From Mactromeris polynyma (lineage: Eukaryota; Mollusca; Bivalvia; Venerida; Mactridae): DNA of 64,000 bases. The position numbers were made by a program, and so were the translations under genes. The stretch is from the NCBI GenBank assembly GCA_032209605.1, contig JASFXZ010000007.1, forward strand, positions 23,620,264-23,684,263, given 5' to 3'. Positions 24,101 to 33,906 of the stretch are shown here, in pieces; position 1 is the stretch's first letter, and each line of letters begins with the position of its first letter. Under the pieces are notes generated by a model. The model searched no databases, was not told the origin of the DNA, and saw only the letters and a list, made by a program, of their open reading frames with translations.

Positions 24101-27100
24101 TATATATTACACCAAAATGGTGCGTGTTTATTTTTCTTGAGCATATGTACTATAACACGCACCAAAATGGTGCGTGTTTATTTTTCTTGAGCATATGTAC
24201 TATATATTACACCAACATGGTGCGTGTTTATGATTCTTGAGCATATGTACTATATACTACACCAAAATGGTGCGTGTTTATTTTCTTGAGCATATGTACT
24301 ATATATTACACCAACATGGTGCGTGTTTATGATTCTTGAGCATATGTACTATATATTACACCAACATGGTGCGTGTTTATGATTCTTGAGCATATGTACT
24401 ATATATTACACCAACATGGTGCGTGTTTATGATTCTTGAGCATATGTACTATATATTACACCAAAATGGTGCGTGTTTATGATTCTTGAGCATATGTACT
24501 ATATATTACACCAAAATGTTGCATGTTTATTTTCTTGAGCATATGTACTATATATTACACCAACAGGGTAGGTATGATGTTTTGTGTAACATTTATCGGT
24601 AATCACTGTTTAAACATTTACATAATTGATTATATGTAACAAACACTACACATATTCAAAGTGGATGTGTCGACAATGTAGACAAACTAGATAAAACTGT
24701 ACAAGTACATTGTATTTAAAAAAAAAAGTTAGTAAGTGAACAAAAAAAAGAAATAAATTCTGTATGTGTGCTGATTTAATTTCTCTATTAATTTAACGTC
24801 AGACAAAAGGAGTTTGAGTAAAATCACAATATTTGTAATATCTACAGTCTAGAGACAAGTATATATCGAGGGTTCAGTGCAAGACTATACTAAGTCCTAT
24901 ATAAATACATAGGAGTTAGTATAGTCCTTTCCCAAAACTAGGTAGTCTCCCTTAGTAAATCACCGCTTACTTCCCCTGATTACTTTATCAGTACTTCCGG
25001 GGACTATTAGCGTCGGGTCAATAATGGCGGAGATAGCGAAAATTATCGAAGCGTGCAAGAATGACTCATTAGTAGTTATAAAGTGGATTAAACTTACCCT
25101 ATTGTAAAAATCAGCCTTTTAAGATGTTAAATCCTAAATAAAATCATGTGGTTAATATTGAGTTATTCCAAAAAAAAGCCATCAAACAATTCCATAAGAA
25201 ATTTTCACGGACCACGATTTCATCATCACTATTTCTAAATAAGTTGGTAATTTTCCACTTCAATTCTGATATTTTCATCAAAGTTTAATTGTATTAATCC
25301 ATTCCAACGCCAATTTAATAGTTTTAAAGACTGCTGTGAAAAACAATCTGGGTTTAATTATCTTTAAAAAGGTGTAAAGATGGACCAAAGTTGAACAAAG
25401 GATGTAAATTACGCGAGCAATACGTCATCGAGCAAAACGACATCGTACACAAGTCTATTTTCTGAAAATTTCACCACAGGTACTTATTGTCTGTGTTGAA
25501 ATTCTTGTGACAACAATTTAATTTTCAACAAGAATAAACATCAAAGATGTTTGAAGTCACTGGCTAAGTCTTTGAAGTAAATATTTTTGGAGGACAGTTG
25601 CAGCCACGTTGTGAATTACAAACTGAGATCAAAGATTGATATGACCTAATCATTGCAATTATCAATGGGATTAATTAAATCAAACAGGAAATAGCAATAT
25701 GTATTAACACATAATAAAGATCTCCTGGGGTTTTATGACTCTTATGTTTTTACAGCTGACACATGGGGCAATTTAGTGACCAGTAGGACTAATCTTCTGT
25801 GTAGGGCGTGGCTTATGAATTGCAAAACAATTAGCATCAACCAATCAGATTAAATGAACCATAAGAAATATATATTAATTAATGTCAATTATCATTATCT
25901 GTGATAATAGAGCTACTGAAGGCAATTTTAACATTAAGGAATATTTGTTTTATTTACATGTGCCAACATACGCCAATGTAACTGTAACTGTATTAATAAA
26001 TCTGCATTTGTGTTTGAGCATAGATTTTGCTTGAATAAATTAATTTTATAACAAAATATGAATATTGACTAAAATGGTGACTGTAGTATAAACTTTGATT
26101 ATATATAAATAATTATAATTGCTAATTAATATGTTCTATTGGGATTATAAACCCAATTTCACCACAATTATTTTAGAAATACACAAAGTGCATGTGTATC
26201 TCAAATTATAATTTTCTGTATCTTCTATAATTGTTTTTCACAGCATTCTTTTGAAATAAATAGTTTACAAGGAAGTGTATTAGTACAATTAAACTAAATG
26301 AAAATATCCAAAATGAAGTGGTCATTTTCGGAAAATGACCAACATTTTTAGAAATAGTTATGATGCAATCGTGCTCTGAAAATTGATTGTTTGATCGCCG
26401 TTTATGGATTAACTTTTATTATTAACCATATTTTTTTTGTGGAATTAACATCTTACAAGATTGCTCTTTGCATTAGTGTAAGTTAAATTACGGTACTTAT
26501 TATAAAAAAAACGAAAATTTATTGGAAACTTGCCACGAGTATGTGAAGAAATTACGCTTCCGCGAGTGCAGCGTAAAATCGCTACCTATGATGTTTTAAA
26601 TGCAGTTTATGCACAAACTTTATATAGTAACCCAATTTTTTTTTACATGCTTTAGCTAAAGGAAAGAGCGATATTTTCATAAGAATAAATTAGAATGTCC
26701 GAATTTTACGAAAAAAATGGATTTATAGTGGTTTAAAAACAAGTTGAGTGAAAACGCGTGATCATGGAGATGGTATTAGGGCGTGAAATCGAGTGAAGAG
26801 TAACAGTTCTTCCATCGATAACTTTTCCACGGTAGATTCCCTTACAAACACAACAATATTTCAATGATTTCTTCGCTGATTTCATCTCTTAATCGCTGTT
26901 GTTATTGATGTATTGATTAACGGATTAACGTATCGATAGTCCCCGGAAGTTTACTAAACACTTGCGCATGCGTATAACGGCCTCAGGAACGACAACTTTT
27001 CAAGGGAGACTACCTAGTTTTGGGAAAGGCCTATAGTCTGGCACTTAACCCTCGATATCAACGATACACTTAAGGGTTGGGATTAACTGGAAATTATCTC

Positions 27101-29309
27101 ACCTCCAGTTTGTTGTTTCGCAGTCGGGAGTATATTACCGGAAGTCTGAAACATGCGTAGGTCAAGCTTGCCTGTACGTCGGGTCCTAGGTTCCAATACA
27201 ACGACTGAAACAGAATAAACGGTTGTATAAGGAATAGATTATAAGAGCATTTATGAAAATATGTCTGCCACTTACCAGTATTTCGTGGCACTATTTCCAG
27301 AACCACATATATAACTTGTTTTATATTTGTGTTCCCCAGTCAATGCAGTTCATTTATGTCACAGTAAAGACACAAACACAAGTGTTGATTGGAAATGTCT
27401 GACATCTAACCAATGTCAGACGTTTTATTAAATATATGAGTAGTTAAGTAAACACACTATAAAGCTGTGAAAATGATAATACTATTATCAGTGTGACATA
27501 AAGTTGGACACAGCAAAGTCGTTGTGGTTTTTCGTCTTTTTGAGAGAAAAAACTTTAAAGTTTTACCATCTTGAGATAATTGTTACATACGGGGTTATGG
27601 AATCGCATTTTATTTAAGTTATGTGCATTCCAGAACAGTATAGGTAGTACAGATAGAAAGAGCTTGGAAAGACGGTTTCAACGATAAAAAATACTCAAAA
27701 CCGCCAAAAATTGAGTAACGGGGTTCTAGAACGAAGGTCACAGATTTCATAAATACTCGTTAGTACTGGGGTACCAATGAAACAGACGAAGATTCTCGGT
27801 AAACCGCAGTTTTTGAAATTTGTTAATGTTTGAAATTATCGTTTGGTGGTAAAATTAGACGTCTTAGTGTTAATGTTTAACATATCGGGCTCATGTATCA
27901 TAATATGAAGTATTGATGTGACTAACCAATCTGGAAGTCGGTCACAATAAGTAAGTATACAAGCACAGCCCCGAAGTTAAACTCGTCACATTTGAAGTAA
28001 AAGTGTCGAATGTCCGTGAGAAGCTGTGACAATTTATGCACTTATTCATGAGCGCTGCTGTGGGATTTCCAACCTCTTCTGTAAGTGACGTCATTTCAAG
28101 AAAACGCAACATGTGATGTCACTATTTGTAAGCAGGAAACAATATTTACCCCATATGGTCACAATGTTTTCATATTGACATATGGGTCAAAATTGCTTAC
28201 TGTACATGGTGACTTCACATGTGACGTTTTCTGGAAATGACGTCACTTTAAGAAGAGGTTGGAAATAGTACAGCGGTGCTCATATAGTGTTGTGTTATGT
28301 CTTTAACACTGCGTATCTATCATTATAAACTGTTGAATTTACGTAAAGCCGATCACTAAACATTTATCAGTTAAAGCGTCGAAAAGCTTTGTCCCTCTTA
28401 ATATCATTCTTATTGACCCTGCCCCGCCAGAACGTAGATATCGACCTAATTAGCTGATACTAAAATCAAATATTCAAGCTTCTTATAATGACAAGTTCCT
28501 TAACTACCGCTATCCGGACTGTAATATTGTTTTGAAGAAATTATATACTGCTCAAAGATGCTAACCCGTCTGTACTATACTCTACGCCATTAAAAACGCG
28601 GTGACATTATAAGGAAATAATTATACTTTAATTCTCAAACATAATCTCCTAAACTTAATCAATTATGAAGTATGAATACTTGGGCCATGGTTTGCATTCT
28701 CGACAGCTCTCGGGCATTTCCTTACCACTTCGTTACTCGGATAACACTTGACGTAGTTGGCCGAGGATTTCCGAATGTCATGGTTTGATCTCTTTTTGGT
28801 GAATGATTTACACATTTGTAACAATAAAATGCGTTTTACTCTTGGAACAAAATGAAGGCTAAGTGAAATAGTTGCGCTTTTTTAAAGGCGTTATAGTAGG
28901 ATGACTATATTTTACATTGTTTCGAAAAGCTATCGGATTTATCTTCTGTTGACTCAAATTGTAGTTAGCTGAAACATTTATGACTCCTATGAATTTCGCT
29001 ATCGAAAACAATCGATGTAACCCAATTCAACGTTTCATGTCAGTTTTTCATGACTGATAAACTACTAAATAGCAAGTTAGTTTGTTGACAATTTCAAATA
29101 GTTTCGTTCATTATTTAGTAAGCTAAGAAACAGTATTAGAGTTAACTCACGTATGCTTTGACAAACTTTTCCACTTGCGCATCAATGTCGACCAAGATAT
29201 CTGCGGTCGCAGAATTTTCTCCAACAGACATTGATCGCTGTACATTATCCCTACGTTGGTTTTCCTGATTCATAGTCGACGTCGAAATACTTCTGTGTAA
29301 GTTAGCCAT
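21113..29309 (-). CDS. Unassigned three-exon gene, 178-aa helical cytosolic protein
   Basis: Three minus-strand exons fit together in phase 0: 29309-29151 (159 nt, ATG start, donor GTGAGT), 27204-27103 (102 nt, acceptor TTCTGTTTCAG, donor GTGAGA) and 21388-21113 (276 nt, acceptor TTTTTTCTGTAG, TGA stop). A poly(A) signal follows 25 nt later. The product starts MANLHRSISTSTMNQENQRR with a polar, Ser/Asn-rich head, then amphipathic stretches: ADILVDIDAQVEKFVKAY (35-53), VQASLTYACFRLPVIYSRLR (63-82), LQLAISILLNIRRNL (89-103), CQELTGYLQQAINRG (114-128), and a hydrophobic C-terminus DIMAAALILKLYFSNLVN (157-174). No signal peptide is visible. A helical bundle is inferred. I do not recognise the family. 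Intron 2 (5.7 kb) holds a MITE, a satellite and a TIR transposon; intron 1 a foldback. Additional exons in the introns cannot be excluded. Confidence 0.72.
21751..22386. mobile_element. 636-bp MITE with TGCTCAACAAAAA termini
   Basis: The left end TGCTCAACAAAAAAAGAAAC and the right end GTTTGTTTTTGTTGAGCA are inverted repeats flanked by TA on both sides (21749-21750 and 22387-22388), as in Tc1/mariner-type MITEs. No transposase frame is present. Its right terminus has the same sequence as the unit of the adjoining satellite. Confidence 0.75.
22387..24566. repeat. 50-bp satellite array, about 43 copies
   Basis: The unit is TGTACTATATATTACACCAA TATGGTGCGTGTTTATTTTT GTTGAGCATA, 49-50 bp. Two main forms differ at TTTATTTTTGTTGAGCATG and TTTATGATTCTTGAGCATA and occur in blocks; a TTGCATG 49-bp form appears in the right third. 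Each unit holds the dyad CACCA..TGGTG, and one copy near 24155 has the longer palindrome ACACGCACCAAAATGGTGCG. Open frames of 71 and 170 codons here repeat every three units and are artefacts of the period. Confidence 0.97.
24863..27059. mobile_element. 2.2-kb TIR DNA transposon, non-autonomous
   Basis: The right end (27003-27059) is the reverse complement of the left end: TATCGAGGGTT.AGTGC.AG, ACTATA, then CCTTTCCCAAAACTAGGTAG TCTCCCTT. In the left arm the two halves are separated by an extra roughly 36 bp that forms its own hairpin (24883-24900 with 24909-24926). No frame of note lies inside. CACTTCCGGGGACTATT-like and TAGTCCCCGGAAGT sub-terminal stretches (25000 and 26940) are also inverted. 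It lies in intron 2 of the helical-protein gene. Confidence 0.85.
27528..27690 (+). repeat. Dispersed repeat, copy 1
   Basis: About 160 bp nearly identical to 55738-55900, including ACATACGGGGTTATGGAATC GCATTTTATTTAAGTT and ACAGATAGAAAGAGCTTGGA AAGACGGTTTCAACGATA. Same orientation. No TIR was seen; it may be a fragment of a longer mobile element. Confidence 0.9.
28047..28283. mobile_element. Foldback MITE with TGACGTCA in each arm
   Basis: The arms 28047-28133 and 28180-28283 are inverted copies sharing TTTCCAACCTCTTCT, AAGTGACGTCATTTC, AGAAAACG and ACATGTGA. The centre (about 46 nt) contains CCATATGG and CATATGG. Each arm contains a CRE-like TGACGTCA. It lies in intron 1 of the helical-protein gene. 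Confidence 0.85.
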
Positions 29310-31868
29310 GATTCACCACCTAGCGTTTTCAAATCAACAATGATCGACATCAACCAACATACATGTATATATACACATTACAGTACTGATATCAACCAAC
29401 ACTAAAAATGTTGTGGGTATTTCCTGGTTTCGGGAAAACCGGGAAAACACCGCCTTCCAGGGAATCGCGTGAATGATGCAAATACATCATTAATCCATTT
29501 TAGATCGTTACAAAATGGACAGTACAAGGGGTTGTCCCCAGAGTTACTACGTAGACTTTGGTCATATCTTAAAACAAAGTTCAAGCATGAATAGAAACAT
29601 GTTGCTGGTGTTTGAAAGATAACATGTAAAATATGTTGTTCCAGTTTTATTTATATGTTATCAATAGCAATACAATGTATATGAATAATATTTTTGAAAA
29701 AGGCGATGTAATTCTTGGCCATGCCTCGTATATAATGACGCAGTTTGTTTATGTCACAACTGAGTTGGGGAAAACATTCTGCATACAATTATATTTAGAG
29801 TCGACTAGAGTGAAACATCCAACAAAAGATAAACGCAGCAATCAATACTCGACACTGATTGATGCAAAAAAATAGTTCAACGAAATAAAAAAGATAAAAA
29901 GAATATGTTTGTCACTTAAGGGGATTCCATACTAGTCATCCCCAACCTTCGAGCACAAATCTCACTGAGTACTCCCCCCTGCTAATATCGATATATAGCA
30001 AAAGGAATTAAGATACACTTACAAAAAACATACATTTGTATTGAAGTACGTGTTATCAGCTTGGTAATTTCGAAATATTTGTCATGTATGTTTCTGACCG
30101 ATCAAAATATGCTTCTTATATTTCTATTGCAGAATAAAGGTACCGAAGCTGCTGTCGGGACGCCAAATAACTCGTTAATGAGGGATATACATTCCTCAAC
30201 ATGGCAGGCAAGTTTACGGGAAAGTTGGTCGTGAAGCAATCATGCATAGGAACACGTTTGTCACTAAATTTTTATCACATTTACGTATCTATACATTGTA
30301 TGTGAAATTTAGATTAATTTGTACGACTACTTTCGTCTGTGTTAAACAACGGTTGACAATTACTGTTTTATCTACTCATAAACTGTAAAATCTTATGTTT
30401 ACAATACTGCGATATTGTCTAAATACAAATTTTAACATTTGGTACAGTAGCACTTACATCGGTGATTATTGTTGGAAAATATAATAATTGCTTGCTTACT
30501 GCAGTAATTGAATTGTTTTTTCTTGAATGCCATGCCCAGAATTATAATATATATCACTCAAATGTCAAATCACAAAATTTACTCTTACTAGTCAGAGAGC
30601 GGGAATTTGAGTATCAAAATTGCACAAAAATGTCTAATGAATACTGAATACTCTTTTTCGTCAATTTTCTTTGAGATTGTAGCGTATTTATGAGATACGG
30701 GGGTGATCATTATGTTTGAGTGCCTCTCTCCACACTCAGGCGTAATAATGTCTCCCTAAGCTCATTTTCACACGGATATCTCTAAGAAAAATGGTCACAA
30801 AGAATACTCAGCAGGCATTTAACATTATAATACATTTTCCCAACTAAATATGAGTCACCCGTAAACTCATGATTGTAAATTTTGTAGTCTTATATTGAAT
30901 GCCGAGTGTAAGAACCCGTTGTAAGGATAGGCCCTGGTCAAGAAACAGAGCAAGTAATGTGTCTATCTCATATATTATCGAATTGAACATTTGAACCCAG
31001 TCATTTATTTTGGTACCAGTCGACGATACTTTAATGATGTAAAACCTGATATGATATCAGAAACTACACAGCATTCTTATTTATAATCCCAACATCACAA
31101 TGTCGTATTTTCCTAATGCACTGTTTTTAGCATTTCCGAAAGCATATGCTCCAGTTAAATCACAATGGATATTCCTAATCGAATTAAAATTGCTTAATTA
31201 ATTATTTTTACTTCTGAAACTTCACTACTTCGAAAGTCCAATGTCCGAGGGGAAATCCAACTGTTCACGTGATGTTGAGGTACATACATGTATGTTGAAG
31301 TATAGATGTGAAAGTGTCGATGATTTAAATAGATAAACCTCTAGGTAGGTTATATACGATCACTGTACCGCGCCTCATCATCAATACCTGTGCTTATCGC
31401 TTTAAAAATGATTATTTCTTTTAACTATATTGTGATCGAATCTATATGAAGGCAAAATTAAAAGTTATAAAATAATGTTTTTTTTTGTGAATTTTATTCC
31501 TTAAAAAATGTTAATTTTCATAAAGAAGAAACATCTTTAAATTCGATGACCGGTGCAAATTGAAATAGGATCTGATGTTGTTGTTTTATTGGTTATGATT
31601 TTGAGTTAGTGCACAAACAAATTGAAGCCCCCAATACAACAATGTTCTAACTAAGTTTTGTCAAAATGGAGTATTTATACAGTTGGAAAGCTCTTTTAGA
31701 GATCTACATTATTATAAGACTTAGAACATTGTAACTTAAATGTTAAATAACCAGTCAATTATGTACTATATCTCACTTTGAGAGAAACTTGTTGAATTGG
31801 TGATTGTTAGGTTACGACCACGGAACCCACGTGTGCTGTTTCTCGTCTTCACTTTGTGGTTGATGTGG

Positions 31869-32002
31869 ATCTGCCCACAGGTACTTGAAACAAAATATTT
31901 TAATTTTCTATATATGGACTATTACTATAATAAGTATATATTCTTATTATAGTAATGGTCCGTACAGAAAAAAAATTGCTTCAGGTACCTGTGGGTCTGC
32001 CA
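31869..32002. repeat. Foldback element, 134 bp
   Basis: The outer arms share CCCACAGGTAC.TGAA.C. The inner perfect arms ATTACTATAATAAG (31921-31934) and CTTATTATAGTAAT (31943-31956) close around an 8-nt loop. It is a hairpin-forming MITE-like unit. Confidence 0.8.
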
Positions 32003-32329
32003 AGAAAGGGTTTCTGACAAATGGACTCTGAGGTACGTGACAGTGGAATCTGTTGCCAATTTGCGGTCTTTATAAAGGCTTAAAGTCGGTTATACAAGCT
32101 CTTTATAAGATAATTGTCTTATCTTATCTATCTAAGGAGTAATCATAATTATACGATTGACTGTCTATGGATGCGAATGATGCTGTTTTTTTTACAAACT
32201 TGTTCACTGTTGATTTCCGAGTCTGTTATTCTCCTTTAGCATCGAGCGCTTATTCCGATACCTTCATGATATAACGGTAGTGGAATCAAAGCGCTGTGTG
32301 GGTGCGTAAGAGTCTTGTTGTATATGCTT

Positions 32330-32606
32330 TTATTTATCGTCGCCACCGGTTTCCCACATGGGCGACGCCTCCGGAAGAATGTTAGTCATATTAGATTTGG
32401 AGGATAGTGCATGATACAGAAGATGCCCCAGTTCCAGAAGCACCCCTGGTTCTTTTACGTGCTCGATGTAAAGCATCATACACGGGACCTCGGTTTTTAA
32501 AGTCTCGTCCGAAAGACTGTTAGTACGGTCAGTGATGGAGCGGGGAATCGAACCAGCGATCCCTGGATTACAGGTCCAGCGTTTTACCACTGGACTACGG
32601 ATCCGC
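32330..32606 (-). mobile_element. tRNA-derived SINE with conserved central domain
   Basis: On the minus strand the head GTAGCGGATCCGTAGTCCAG TGGTAAAACGCTGG plus GGTTCGATTCCCCGC resembles a Thr-type tRNA (CTGGA/TCCAG stem, loop CCTGTAA), but loop position 33 is C and the T-stem is mismatched, so it is not a functional tRNA. The body CTTTCGGACGAGACTTTAAA, ACCGAGGTCCCGTGTATGAT and GCACGTAAAAGAACC matches the widespread marine-invertebrate SINE core. The 86-codon frame on this strand is the SINE. Confidence 0.8.
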
Positions 32607-33027
32607 TACCGTAAGAGTCTGTATACAAGACATAATTATATACGTTTACATGTCCGTGATACAACACAGTCATCAGCAAAAAGCCTCGTTCATATCATAC
32701 ATGTTATGTTTATGGTACATGTTGTGTATATATATCATACTAATTTATATTTGGTAAACCAATAATATAATAACAGTATATGCTGTCACCCGACAGATGT
32801 CTTCCAGTCATGGTCAGTAGAACAAGTAGAAGTACGGAAAAAACGGCTAGATATGCGCCGGAACTTTTCCCATTCCGTTATTTTTAAAATGTAGAATAAT
32901 AAAATTATTAAATATCTATATCCCATTCTTTATTAAATGCCTTATAAATAGTGAATTTAAATTTACATGCATGTGCTATGTATTTTGTATAATATTCTGT
33001 ATTTAAACAAAAAGAAATGCATTACCC

Positions 33028-33085
33028 ATGAGTCAACCGGAAGTGTTACTTTCACAAGAAAAATCAAGAACAAAGCAATTTTCAG
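33028..33085 (+). promoter_or_regulatory. EIF4G2: Candidate 5' untranslated exon of eIF4G2 with uORF start and ETS motif
   Basis: CCGGAAGT (33037-33044) is an ETS-type promoter element. The segment ends TTTTCAG/GTAATT, a good donor, which splices in silico to 33793. An ATG at 33028 then opens a 28-codon uORF ending at TAA 33819-33821, 82 nt before the proposed CUG start. Whether transcription starts upstream of this ATG is unknown; the ETS site so close suggests the start may be here or just downstream. Confidence 0.45.
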
Positions 33086-33903
33086 GTAATTAATGTGTGT
33101 TTTTTCTTCTGTTAAGACTATTTGTGCTTCCTAACTGAAGTAATATTGATGTAAATTATTATTTTAAAGAATTGATTCATTTTTTGCCGATTCTAGCCAT
33201 TATATAGCCTACATTTTTGTCAAGTTTGAGGAAAATGCCCGACATGACTTGGTCTGGCATGGACTGTCAAAATTGTCATGGAAGTCGGACTGTCTTCATT
33301 TTTGATCAACATGTTTAATTCTTGAGTAATGGTTTAATAGTGTGTATGATATGTTACTGTGGGTTAATTGTGATTTATATTTGAGATTTTTTCATTGTTA
33401 CTTACGTAACTCTGGGAACAGTTCGACGGATTTTCGTTGCGCGAGTTAATTTATGAACAATAAATTGAAAGATGAATCATGCAAAAATGTAGTGATTGAA
33501 CTTCTTTTCTTATTTGTTTTATGATTCTATTTTCTGATTCTTGCCTGCTATGTAACTTTGAATGATAAATTTAAATTGTGTTCTTAAAAAACTTACAATG
33601 TGTTGGAAACAATGACAAGGCTAACCTAACAACTATTTATTCTTTCTTCAGCCTCATGAAAGTTCTGTCAAATATCAGTATACTGTACAGTAATAGTGCT
33701 GGTAAACAACATCTTACAATAATACATTTTATTCAGTTCAATACCAGAGGAAATACCATAATCCTTGCTTAATTTTCATTCTTTTTTTGTAGGCAATTGG
33801 CATGAAGGCAGATTGATGTAATCAAAGTTGAATATCGATCTTTTCTTGTTTATTTTTATTGTAAACAAAGTATCCACTGAAGATATAACATACCGGCAAC
33901 ATA

Positions 33904-33906
33904 CTG
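33904..33906 (+). promoter_or_regulatory. EIF4G2: Proposed CUG start codon of eIF4G2
   Basis: The coding frame runs back through exon 33793-33953 to an in-frame TAA at 33886-33888. Between that stop and codon 173 there is no ATG. Two CTGs are in frame: 33904 (ATACTGG) and 33922 (AACCTGG); both have A at -3 and G at +4. The first gives the protein starting (M)DGKQNLGGTSPHAGR. Mammalian DAP5 is known to start at GUG, so a non-AUG start is expected of the family. The alternative is an unseen upstream coding exon. Confidence 0.65.

Larger units (their letters stand above)
29310..33027. other. Intergenic region between divergent genes
   Basis: This lies between the minus-strand helical-protein gene and the plus-strand eIF4G2 gene, so both promoters should be at its edges. 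It contains a foldback at 31869-32002 and a SINE at 32330-32606. The frame across 29633-29875 (80 codons) has no recognisable homology or splice support. No other gene was seen. Confidence 0.5.

Noticed and set aside
22387..24566. CRISPR-like array
   Set aside because: There are no unique spacers; units are contiguous 50-bp tandem repeats in a eukaryotic intron.
32533..32606. Possible tRNA-Thr (UGU) gene on the minus strand
   Set aside because: Position 33 is C instead of T, the T-stem is mismatched and a SINE body follows directly, so it is a SINE head.
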